The notes under the pieces are model-generated. The model searched no databases. It was given only the letters and a program-made list of their open reading frames with translations, and was not told where the DNA came from. A program made the translations under genes and the position numbers. Shown here piece after piece: positions 32,451 to 47,700 of a stretch of DNA of 64,000 bases (within the stretch, counting starts at the first letter, position 1; each line of letters starts with the position of its first letter). Where the stretch lies: the NCBI GenBank assembly GCA_000934385.1, contig KN880475.1:62001-126000 (forward strand), read 5' to 3'. The stretch is from Cylindrobasidium torrendii FP15055 ss-10 (Eukaryota > Basidiomycota > Agaricomycetes > Agaricales > Physalacriaceae).

Positions 32451-34317
32451 TCACAAAGGAGCATTCAATGCAAATTGAGCAAACAAGGCCTGAGGGAAAT
32501 ATCTCGCCCTCACCGCCCGCCCGCCAAAGAATCGCCCGTCCATCTCTCTAACCGTCTTCCATGCTCCTGCTGGACCACCAAATACCACGTAAATTCTCAC
32601 TTCTCCTCGCTCAGGACCTTCGTCAACCATATGAATCAACACCCTTTCCACCGTCCCATTCTTCGAGCACTCATCCCCAATCTCACCCCGAAGCTCTTCA
32701 TCTTCGACATCCTCCGGTCCGACCATGTTCGTAAACACAACAACGCGGCTTGGCTCACCAAACCGCTCGCGATCCTCTTTTGCTTTAGCGTCTTCGTTGT
32801 CGTTGATGATGCGGCCACGACTGGCAGCCGAAGGCTGGATCCCCTGCCCACCCTTTCCACCTTTTTTGTCCTTGACTTTCTCGACAACGAGGGCATTCAC
32901 GATACCGCTCTGATCTGCCCCCAAGCCCTGGCCTTCCTTGTGTCCCCATTTCGCCATCATGCGTGCGGCGAAACCATGAGGGTCCGGTCTACAGCATGTA
33001 AGTATACTAGGGAAGCAAGAACGTATGGAAAAGCATACTTTTTCTCGGGTTCTGGGGGTGCCGACGGGGTGGATGCAGCGGAATTGGCCAATGCCGAGAG
33101 ACGCGCAGCAATAGCAGCAGCTTTTGCTTTAGCATCACCTCCCGGGGCCGGCGGACCGCCAGCGGGGGGTGGTGGCGGAGCAGAGGGAGGTGCAAATGGG
33201 TTGTAGGCAAGCGGTGGCGGAGTGGGTTGCCTGGGAGGTATTGGTGTGGCCACTGGGGCTGGTTTGGTGCTCAATGCCACACGGCGAAGATATGCCTCAT
33301 CTCCAGCTTGTGCAAGTGGTACAGGTGCAGTTGGCGTCTCCCTTACCGGCATGGGGACTGAAGCAGCTTGTGGACGTGACATAGCGAGGCGACGCTGATA
33401 GGCTTCATCTCCAGTCAAAGAAGTATCAATAGCTACTGGTGGGCCAGGTGGCGGCGGCGCGGTTGGGCGAGACCAGTGGTCGTCGCGGTTGCCTGCACAA
33501 GACATTATCAGTTCCGTTTCGTTTGAGTATGGGTGAGTCGCGCACCATCCTCCGACATGTACTCGTCGCTGTCCGTGTAGTCGCTTCGAGCGCGTTCTTT
33601 CTCTTCCGCGGCTCGTGCACGCCTATCGATTTTTTCCTTTTGTTTCCACAGTTTGTATTCTTGGTAATCATTAGGGCGCATAAGGTCATATTGTTCCAGA
33701 GGATCCCAGGCAACTATGACGGGCGCCTGCTTATTCTTGACCTAGAATGAGAATCAATGCTCCATGTTTATACAAAAACGCACCTTTTTCTTTTTGCCTT
33801 TACCCTTCCCTGTCCCAGGCTTCGGACGTGACCTTTGATACCCATTTACATCTTCGTCCAAGATCATAGAAGGCGGCTTCATTTTCTTTCCCCATCCCGA
33901 TGTGGTTGGTTCATCCTTGGTTGGCTCTGGTTGCGGTTCGGCAGGGACAGGCGGGGAGAATATAACCGCAGCACTGGATACAGACGCCAAAGCCGCGCCG
34001 GCAGGGAGCTTGACAGGCTGTTTGGCTTTTTGCTGTGGCCGTCGAACAGGTGCAAATGCAAGGGCGGCTGACCAGCCTTTCCATAGGTAATCAATGAGCA
34101 CAGCCCAACTTTATGGATACGGTGGAGGAATTGTACCGGCGGGCTTCACGGTGGCAGACGCGTCTGTAGGAACCGGGGGCGTTGTAGTCGATGGTATTGT
34201 GGGTACTTCGGCGGGAGGAACGTCGTTTGTAGAGTTATCTGCGGTAGTCGATGCTTCGGGGAGGCTGATTCCTGAAGAGAATTTGATTCCTCCATAGAGG
34301 CCGCCACGCTGGGACAT
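32451..34317 (-). CDS. Splicing factor 45 homologue (SPF45/RBM17) with G-patch and UHM
   Basis: Starts [16 protein letters not shown] (ATG at 34317), the conserved SPF45 N terminus. A Pro-rich region, the block [23 protein letters not shown], and a [10 protein letters not shown] segment follow. A G-patch comes next ([19 protein letters not shown]), then a C-terminal RRM-like U2AF homology motif: [21 protein letters not shown], then [20 protein letters not shown], ending [12 protein letters not shown] is the R-x-F loop that binds tryptophan ligands in UHM proteins. SPF45 works in 3' splice-site choice through SF3B1/U2AF-type contacts. About 560 residues with four to five short introns. It shares a 106-bp intergenic space with divergently transcribed DDB1. 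Confidence 0.92.
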
Positions 34318-34423
34318 GGTGGTCGATTGTCAAGCCGTGATCAGTAAGTAGTAATGCAGATGACGTCGAGCCGAGCCGCGTCTTTAGTGAGCATTTAGCC
34401 AGTCTCTGTCCGCGACTACAACC

Positions 34424-37400
34424 ATGGCCGCGCCAGAAGCGTGGGTTGTATCCTACCTGCGGAAGCCCACCGCTGTGCTCTCTTCGTGCAGATGCAGACT
34501 TGGACCTGATGATACCGAATACCTCGTCGTCCTCTATTCGAACTGGCTCGAAGTCTATCCCATCCAGGCTACGGCGGTCGAGCCTGAATGCTCTGTGGAG
34601 ATTTGGGGCCGATGTCTGAAAGTGAGCGCAGTGCCAACGGAGGTGAGTTGATGGATATCCTCTACATCCTCCAAGCTCATCGAATGGGTAGGGTGATGCG
34701 TCTCGCCTGGTTGTGCTGCTAGATCATCCCGACCCTGAACTTGTCTTTCTGACTTACAAGCCCACAAACGAGGAGGGGCCTGCAGCATTGCAGGTTTCTG
34801 ACACCGTGGATCTCACCGATGCAACGCTGTCTGCCAAACCATCCGAATACCTCGCTGGAGAACTGCTGGTCGACCCCAACGGCGCTTTCCTCCTTGTGCA
34901 CAATGTCACATCCAGAATCAAGTTCGTCGAACTCAACGACGGTTTACCCGAGGAAGATTCAGTTGTGGACATGAGGCTAGACGCATTCTATCCCATGTTC
35001 CGTTCTATACTAATTTGTTGCAGGATGCGTGAAGCCAATGTCCTTGCTTTGGCTCTCATTCCCAATGCAGGCGAGGACGATGATCATGCACCGGCCCTCG
35101 CTGTTCTTTACACCAGCGCGAAGAGCTTCTATCTGATTGTTCACGACATCAACGTCGATTCGAAATCCCTCTCAGACGAACCTTCTGCCGCTTTTCGCCC
35201 TACCAAGGTCGATACCGACAGGCTGACAGACCTCTTCCTGTTCCACGTGCCCGAATTTGGTGTGCACAATGTCCCTGGTGCCCTGCTTGTCGTCGGAGGC
35301 TCGTCTATTGATCTCTTCCCTCTCACCGAGCACAAGTTGAAAAAGAAACGAGAAACGAGGAAGGACAAGAGGAAGGCAGGGACACGGGCCAGCATTACTG
35401 AAGCCCCCGAAATCAAGATGTACACTCCCATGGCGTCAGTGCAGTGGCCATTCGGTGCCGTCTCATCGTAAGTCGTTCAGATTTATCCATTTGACGAATC
35501 TCATGCATATAGAGCATCCCCCATCGAGCCAGGCTCAGGATCGCCATGGTTGATTGCGGATTCCATCGGCCGTGTCGCGCTTCTTCATCTGCACGAGAGA
35601 CCGGCTTTCACGCTACACCTAATTGGTCAGGTCAGACCTCCGCTTTCCTCATTTCTTCTCCATTGTGCTGACAAAGGCACCAGACAGTGACCCCGGCCAC
35701 GATAACTTATCTCGGAAACCAGATTGTCTATTTCGGCTCATGCGTTGGGGACTCTAAGCTGCTCAAGATATATCACGAGCCATACGAGCCCTGGGACCCG
35801 CAAGTTCGAGAGGGCGTGCGCACCATTACCACGTCCACCTTCGACCAAGGACCAGGAGAAGGACCAGAACAAAGGTTCAATCCTGATGAAGGCCAAGTCA
35901 TCGTCAGCAAAGAAGGCTCATTCCTCCATCCTGTCAAATCATATTCAAGTCTCGCGCCAATCAATGATGCTATTCTTGCCGACCTCGATGGCTCAACACA
36001 GGTGTGCAAAATTGCTCTTCGGATTTTTCGTACTTGAACGCGTACGCAGAACCAAATTATAGCCTGCTCGGGAGGTGGGAGTAGCGGCTCAATGCGTATC
36101 GTGCGCACTGGAACATCTTTCCAAAAGTCGGGATCGATTGGGGATGCTGCTGGCTTTGAGAGGGTCTTCCCGATTCGCCTAGCATACAACCAAGAGGAGC
36201 ACAAATACCTCATCGTGTCGAAGCACGATAGGACACTCGTACTCCACCTGAGCTCCAGGACAACTTTTGAGCGTCAAGACATTGGGTTTGTCACTGATAG
36301 CCCTACACTGTGCGCAGGTAATCTTAAGGGCACCAACAACACGAATCCTGCCCGTCTTGAGAAAGATGATACAAATTGGGTAGTACAAATCACGTCGAAA
36401 GGTGTTTACCTCTTCGACTTGGTTGGCGATGTGTACACAAAAGAAGACGAGTGGCTGCCCCCGAACCAGAGGACTATTGTCGCTGCGAGTATGAGTCCCA
36501 CACAGGTGCTTGTGGCATTGGAGGGCGCGGGAGTGTATATATTGAAACGAGCATTTGGTCCAAGCGAGAAGTTCACCGAAGTGTACGTTCTCTTTCTTGG
36601 ACAAATAATCTCTGCTGACGCATGATTGCAGTTCGGCAAACCTGCGCTTCGTACAGGAAGTAAAAATGTGAGTATGGGGTCATTGTTGCGAGACTTTGTT
36701 TATGGTCTTCGTAGTGGGGAGCAATTAAGCCACGGACCAAAGGCAGGCGAATATAAGGCTTGGTGGCCAAACCAAATCTCTGCGGTGACCATCAATCCGC
36801 TTAATTACACGCTGGACGACTCGTCTCTCATTGCAGTCGCATGGTGGCATACAAACCAGGTGAAGATATACAACATCCTCAATGGGGTAGCTTTCTACTC
36901 GGAGACTCCGCCTCTGAAGGCGCTAGTCCGATCTCTCCTTTTCTTCAACTTTGGGAAACCGAGCAATAGCGCCAAGGATGTGAACAATAATCCGCATCTG
37001 GTTGCAGGACTTGCGGATGGTACGGTCGTAACTTACAAGCTCAAGAAAGGCAGGGTGATAGAAAAGGACTACAAGCTGTTTCATGTAGGCAATGGGCCCG
37101 TTCAACTGCGCGAAACTACGGTTGGTGATGGAACGCGACGGGCAATTCTCGCGGTGGCAGACCGAGCTGTTGTATTCTCATACGAGGGCAATAGATTGGT
37201 CTCTTCGTCTTTGGCCATGAAGGTATGGTATCCTGCTTTCCAATTGGTCAACACTTATATCCGCTCTAGGATGCGACGGCTTCATGCCAGCTCAACACAG
37301 CTGCCTATCCAAAGTCTGTAGTATTAACGACCACGACAAACCTGATAATAGGCTCAATGGAGAATTTGACCAAGGTTCATGTCGAAACAGTCAGTATCTT

Positions 37401-38753
37401 GCTTGCATACTGTTGCGTGGCTAACCCTGGCTTAGATACCGTTTGCGAACGCTATTCCAAAGCGAATCGTCGAGCTCCCGAATGTTGGTTTCGCGGTTAT
37501 CTTCGAAATCATCGGGCCAACACAAAGGAGATACTCTCTGCGCATCTTGGACTTGCAATTCAAAAGTATGGCCTCGACTGCGCTTTCTATTTCACAACTT
37601 CTCATCAGTACCTATAGCCAAAGCAGAATGGACGGCAGATGTCAATGAAGTCATACAATGCATGACCCCAATGGTCATCGCGGCACAACAACGACTTGTC
37701 GTGGGCGCCTACGAGGAATTCCCTGGCCAGATTGTTCCGCCCACTGGCCGCATCATTGTCTTCGATACCGTCTTGAACAATATATCCACCAAACGGGTCC
37801 GCGGGGGAACGAATGTGTTGGCTGTCGTGGAAAATCGGCTCGTAGCAGCCATCAATGAATCGGTAAGCCACGTCCTGACCATTTGAATGTACCATAGCCT
37901 AATTGCTCCAAAAGGTTTACCTCTACCACGTCTCCGACGGGGCCATCCTTGAGGAACTAAATCGTCTGCCAAATTTTTATCACATATCAGCACTGGCGGT
38001 CAAGGATCACAGACTTATGGTCACCGACCTCTTCCGTAGCATTTCCGTCGTGCAAATCCTCGACAATGCGAAGCTGGACAGGCTAGCGAAGGACGAGTTT
38101 TCGTTGACTCCTCTGGGTATTTCCGCGACGGAAGGTGGTCAGATGCTCGGGATGAACGATGCGCTCAACCTCTTCGCGTATTCGTTGGATACATCGGAGT
38201 TGCGGCCCCAACTAAAGCGCATAGGATTTTATCATGTTGGAGAGGACATCACAGCGATGATTCGAGGTGCGCGCGCGCCATTAGTTTAGTGCATCAGTCA
38301 GGCTTATGGTGTGAAGGTTCGACAAATCCTAGTGCAGCGACTGCTGTGTTCAAGACAGGGCATGTCTTCTTTACGCCTGGCGGGGGACTAGGCGTGATAA
38401 CGGAGGTCAATGATCAAGAGAGTGTCAAGATGCTGCAAAAATTACAGGCTGAAATGGGGATGAGGATCCCATCTGTTGGAGGAACGAGTCATGCGAAGTA
38501 CACTTGGTTCCCCTTTGTTTTTGGATATGGCTGATGCTTGGCTCACAGATTCCGCGCCCCGAGAATGTCCTGGCCAGGGGGCACGAGGGAGGCGTCCACT
38601 GGGTTCTTAGATGGCGACTTCTTATCAAGGATGTTGCCGGAGATTGAGGATGAGACGGAGCTGGCACAGGGAGTATTCGAGGTTGGCACTCTGAAAGAAA
38701 GGAAGGGAGATATAAGAAGGTTACTTGAAGATTTGCAAGGAGCGCAAGTGTAA
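34424..38753 (+). CDS. DDB1: DNA damage-binding protein 1 homologue (DDB1)
   Basis: Large multi-exon gene of about 1,200 residues; ATG at 34424 (MAAPEAWVVSYLRKPTAV). The order of blocks follows DDB1: LEVYPIQA near the start, EYLAGELLVDPNGAFLLV, WLIADSIGRVALL, TYLGNQIVYFGSCVGDSKLLKI, IIACSGGGSSGSMRIVRTG, then GRIIVFD, LVAAINESVYLY, HRLMVTDLFRSISVV, GMNDALNLFAY, and the C-terminal signature STGFLDGDFLSRML (human TGFIDGDLIESFL). DDB1 is built of three beta-propellers plus a helical C-terminal domain, and links substrate receptors to the Cul4 ubiquitin ligase for DNA repair, heterochromatin and replication control. Its length and the final helical region LLEDLQGAQV fit. CPSF1 and SF3b130 share the fold, but the C-terminal signature favours DDB1. 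Confidence 0.9.
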
Positions 38754-39218
38754 ACAGTTCACGTGTATAGTACGGTATAATTTTGTATCAACACACAACC
38801 GCAAAACAATTTGTGAAGGAATTGGTGAGAAATCTAGGCTCACTCAGTAGACGACATCGATGAAGCTGAAGGTGCAACGTTTATGAAATTGCTAGTGCGC
38901 CCAACAGTGCATTTCAAGGCATGAAGCTGCGAAATTCCAAATTTAGTCGCAGGTCATCACACCAATATCCGGGCTTGGTAGCTTATTATATAGCTATATT
39001 GCAAGTACCACACATAGTGCCTTTGATATAGTACATTTCTGACAATTTCCTTTCACTTTAATGTAAGTTACCAAGACTGGGCGGAGCGGTGCGAAGACAG
39101 ATTCAAGAGAAAAGTAAAAAGTACAGAAACACATGATAAGTAGACAACGAGATATGTATATACGTAGCGCCAGACCTCCGTCACCGCTCTCTCTTAGCGC
39201 AGCAGACCACTCAGTGGT
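38754..39218. other. Convergent spacer between DDB1 and the deubiquitinase gene
   Basis: AT-rich, with palindromic AT stretches near 38980-39000. It serves as 3' UTR and terminator region for both neighbours. No gene seen. Confidence 0.5.
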
Positions 39219-43337
<4,119 letters not shown>

Positions 43338-44106
43338 GAGTGTTGCGATGGATGATATCGGCCAAGGCGCTCACCATGAGCTACGGGGAACGGCTGGAAG
43401 GTTGAGCGGGAACGGCGGGTCGCGAGCCCAGGTTTTCAAGTAGAACAGGTGCAGTAGAACGCGTAGCGTGAGAAAGGGAGAGATAACGTATGTCCTGACG
43501 TTCTAGTCAAGGGCGGTGAGCAAGATGTCTACTGCTGACCAAAGGTTGCCGGGGTCCGGTTCCGTCTGCCGATTGCGGCAGTCCTTAGTGCCACTGCGCC
43601 TCAACTCGGTCTGAATCAGAACTATTAGTATCATAGGCTCTCAGGCCTTCAGGATTCAGGGAATTGTGGTTATGTGAGAGCGAAAATAACTACGTCTCTT
43701 ACTACCCACTCGCCGGTGATACATGTATGTAGCGTTTATCAATCTTCATCAGTTGCGAGCATGGCGTTCGTGCAGACGTTTGGTCAGATTGGCAGCGCAG
43801 TCTATACCCTCCCATTTTGTAACAATTCTCTTGAGACTTCTCCGAGGGCTCGACTTGACGCAGTTTAGACTTTGACTTCAAAGCACATTGCCCACTGGCA
43901 GAATGTAAAAGTCGAGGCCCTCAACGTGCAGATGTCGTGGGCGTGCGAGGCTACGAGCCATTTACTGTCATTGAGTATGTTAAATTAAACAAGTTGAATG
44001 CTGCGCGCAAAAATGCGATGCTGCAGCTCAAGCAGCTCTTGGGCGGCTCAGTTTGAGCTCAGTGTGGGCACAACCTGTGTAGCACGTGAGCCCACGTGCA
44101 CGACGC

Positions 44107-44113
44107 TATAAAA
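44107..44113 (+). promoter_or_regulatory. TATA box
   Basis: TATAAAA in a CG-rich context, about 112 nt upstream of a short ATG frame (44219) and 630 nt upstream of the large gene at 44738. It is followed by a pyrimidine-rich stretch (CTTCACCAGCCTTTCCGCTG) typical of fungal transcription start regions. It may drive either the short transcript or the large gene with a long leader. Confidence 0.5.
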
Positions 44114-44218
44114 TGGCGCTCGCGGCAAACTGGTTTTTTCCACACCACGATCCTTAGATCCTTCGACAAGAAGTACCTTTTGCGTCTTCACCAGCCTTTC
44201 CGCTGTCTACTGTCGAGA

Positions 44219-44269
44219 ATGAGTCAAATTCGTGGTAGAGAGGGTCCTACATCGTTCACTTCTGAGTAG
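44219..44269 (+). CDS. Possible micro-ORF or small-protein start
   Basis: ATG to TAG, 16 codons (MSQIRGREGPTSFTSE), at the expected distance from the TATA box at 44107. Just downstream another frame reads QVFWFFGAVTDA and a stop. If a short intron joined the two, a ~30-residue peptide would result, but the best intron I can place is only 30 nt, too short to trust. It may instead be an upstream ORF in the leader of the gene at 44738. Not recognised. Confidence 0.2.
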   Translation: MSQIRGREGPTSFTSE

Positions 44270-44737
44270 CTCGTTTTGGGTTGCTTGGGCAGCAGTGGGG
44301 GCCAGGTCTTCTGGTTTTTCGGTGCTGTAACGGACGCGTAGGACGATGGCGATGTATACGACATGCGTAGAATACAGTCTTCATGTCGTTTTCAGTATTT
44401 TTTTGCCCGTATGCACCGCCGTACACGCATAGCATAGTTTCCGTACGCTTTCAATCACACAAGTGTGTCTGCCCACGGATTATTTAAACTCCCGATGAGA
44501 ATTTGATACCCTTATACACCGAAATGAAGTATAGCAGTTTTGGTAACACTGGCCGCACGCAACTTGACTGGACGCCAGCACTGGGCAAACGGGTCGGAGT
44601 CTGTTGACTGGTTTCATCACTCGCCTCATGTCGGCACCAGCACTTTTCTCACCTCGAACTACTTATCCCGCCATTCACGAGCTATACAGCGCACATCAAG
44701 ACCGTCAACGGGTCGTCTTTCACGCTCCGCCCGTTGA

Positions 44738-47700
44738 ATGAAGAGTTTCTTCCAACAACTAAAATCAGAGAAACCACCGCCCGTCGTCACCCCCGCGTCC
44801 AAACAGAATTCAAAGGCCTACAAAATCTGGATCCCACCCGTACCGCCTTCGAAAGACGCTACCGTTCCTTCAAAGTACCAGCGGCCGTCTGAGGATGCCG
44901 AGGCGAGGGCCGCCGATCCCGAGAAATCTGTTCGTCGCGCAACCGCCTCCACCAGTCAGCCTGTCCAGCCGCCCATAACATCCTCATCGTCCAAAGTCTA
45001 CCGAACATATGCGCCAGCGGAACCAAATGCGTCTAATGGAGCATCATCATCCAAATATGCAGCTTCTTCTAGTCATCTTCCTGCTACTACTGCGTACGCT
45101 GTCGCTCCCCCATCAACTTCGGCCCAGCAGCCTGCGTCGTCCCAAGGGCAACCAATCCATGATGCGTCACCACCTACATCACGCCAACACGCTTCAACCG
45201 CACCAAGCAAACCGCCACTATCTGCCAGCCAATATGCAACGCTCCCCAACCCGTCATCATCCAATAAATCCTTACGCCATACTCATGGTCGTGTGCGGGC
45301 CATCCCCAGCACTGCTCAGCCCGGCTTCTTCGACCCTCCCATACCCGACGATGTCCAGTCCGTTCGCAAGACCAAGCTCTCCAGTCACACTCGCAGTCGA
45401 ACTGACCCCAGCGTGCATGGTGTCGTTGACAGCCAAATATGGGAACCGTCCACGTCGCGTAAACATCGCGAGCGCGAGCCGCGCCCAGATGGGTATGAGT
45501 CTGCCCCGTCAACCAAACCAAGGGAACGTGAATCAGTTCGGTACGACGGATACGAGTCAGCACCGCCAGCCAGAAGCCACCGGCCTAAGGACAAAGACAC
45601 GGAATCCGTTCGTCATGTCGAGCGCACCGACAAGAAGGACAAGGAGGAACGCGAGCGGGATCGGGAGAGACGGCGGGAAGCACGTGAACGAGCTTATCGG
45701 TCTGAGCCAGAGAAAGTGCCCAGTCGTGACCCCGAACGCGTGGCGCGGCGAGCGGAGAGAGAACGAGAACGAGAACGTCGTCATGCTGAACGAGAAAAGC
45801 AACGACGAGCGCTGGAGACGGAGGAAAGGACCAAACGATATGCCGAAGAACGAGAGCGTAGGCAAGCAGAGGATGCCGAGCGCGACCGTCAGGCAGCAGA
45901 GGAACGCAGATTATCGGATGAGCGCAGGCAGCTGGAGGCAAGAGAACGGGAAGAGAGGCGAAAGGCACAGGTGGCGGAGGAGAGACGACTGGCGGCAGAG
46001 GAGCGGCGTCAGGCAGAGGTACGAGGTCACAATACACTCGAGAACTGGCTGACTAGTGCGCATAGGAACTCATCATCGAACGAGAGCGCCTGCAAACAGA
46101 GGCAAGAAGACATGCAGACGCAGTCGAACGTGAACGACGGCAGACCGAAGCTTTGGAGCGCAAACAGGCTTTCGAGCGGGAACGAAGGCAGGCCGAAGCT
46201 TTGGAACGCGAAAGGAGACAAGCAGAAGCTTTCGAACGCGGGCGTAGAGAAGCGGAAGCTATCGAATTCGAACGACTGCGTGCTGAAGAGGCAGAACGTC
46301 AGAAACAGGCTGAAGCTGAGGAGCGTCAGCGCACCATCGAAGCTGAGCGGCAACGGCATTATGTTGAAGAACGACGGCAGGCTGCAATTGCACGTGAAAG
46401 GCGTCTGGCAGAGGCCCGCGAGCAAGAGCTCCTCCAGGCGGAAGAACGTCGTTTGGCAGAGGAGAAACGTCAGGTGGAAATTGAACGTGAACGGCGTTTG
46501 GCTGAAGCTCGCGAAAGACAGCGCCAACAGGCTGAGGAACGTCGGCTGGCAGAAGAACGCCGTTTGGAGGAGCAGAGATTGGAACGTTTGGCAGAGGAAG
46601 AACGATTGGAGAGAGAGCGTCTGGCCGAAGAGCAACGTCTGGCCGAAGAGCGACGTGCGGAGGAGAGGCGTCAAGCAGCAGCTGAAGCTAAAGAGCGCCA
46701 ACTGGCTGAAGAACGTCGTCAGGCCGAGGCAAAGGAGAGAGAACGAGAACGCCGTTTAGCAGAGGAGCGTCGTCAGGCAGCAGAGGCAAGGGAACGCCAA
46801 CTGGCTGACGAACGCCGACAGGCAGAAATGCGGGAGAGAGAACGTCGTTTGGCGGAGGAACGCCGTCTGGCTGAAGAGCGTCGTCTGGCAGAGGAACGAC
46901 GTATTACAGAAGAGAAGCGTCTGGCAGAGGAGAGGCGCCTTGCGGAAGAAAAACGACTTGCAGAGGAGCGGCGTCTTTTGGAGGAGCGGGAGAGGGAACG
47001 CGAAAGGGAACGCCGCATTGAAGAAGAACGTCGGCTGGTTGAAGAGCGTCGACTGGCTGAGGCCCGTGAAGTGCAGCGCCAGCAAGCTGAAGCTGAGGCT
47101 CGTGCCATTCGCGCTGCGGAGTTGCGTGAGCTGGAGCGTCAAAGGGTTGAATCTGAGGCTCGTCGTGCGGAAGCTGAAGCCCGGGAACGAGACCGCATGA
47201 ACGCACAGATTGAAGCCGAGGAGAAACGTCAAGCTGAAGTTCGAAGGCGCACAGAACTCGAAGAACAGGCGAAGGCGGAGAAGATCGTGGAAGCAGAAGC
47301 TCGCGAGCGTCGCAGGGCTGAGCGTCGAGAGCGCCGCAAGAATCGGTCTAAGATCGTTCCAGTTCTAGCGCAAGCGGTCAATATCGAAGAGCAAGGCTCA
47401 CAGCAACAAGGGCACCTACCGCAAATGGACCCCCAGGTATGGCTTCACTACTTGGTAGTCAGAGAACATTATGATCTAATTTACATCAGGACCCTGTTGG
47501 CTCGTATACCGAAGCTCTTGCACAACCATATGAACCTCCCATTCGCCCCGTTGAGTCTCCTTGGTTGTCCACATTCCAACCTCCAGGCTTCGATTATCAA
47601 GTTGTTATGGTCGATGACGACTCGGCATCGAGCATCAAGAAAGGGAAGCGGGTATGTTGACTGGCCTTGGTTCAGAATCAACCGCTTATGTATCCTCTGT

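Larger units (their letters stand above)
43338..44737. other. 1.4-kb intergenic region with a strong TATA box
   Basis: Upstream region of the deubiquitinase on its left and of the large coiled-coil gene on its right. No long gene. A clean TATAAAA at 44107-44113 and a tiny frame at 44219 are listed separately. The open frames 43237-43443 and 43674-43868 show no supporting features. Confidence 0.5.

Noticed and set aside
32424..33206. 260-codon plus-strand frame
   Set aside because: It is antisense to the SPF45 UHM, G-patch and Pro-rich exons, which carry clear family motifs.
45073..47232. Long minus-strand and alternative-frame open frames over the coiled-coil gene (e.g. Ser/Arg-rich 46773-47108, Phe/Leu-rich 46027-46701)
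   Set aside because: They arise from the Glu/Arg codon repeat read in other frames; composition is extreme and splice logic supports only the plus-strand gene.
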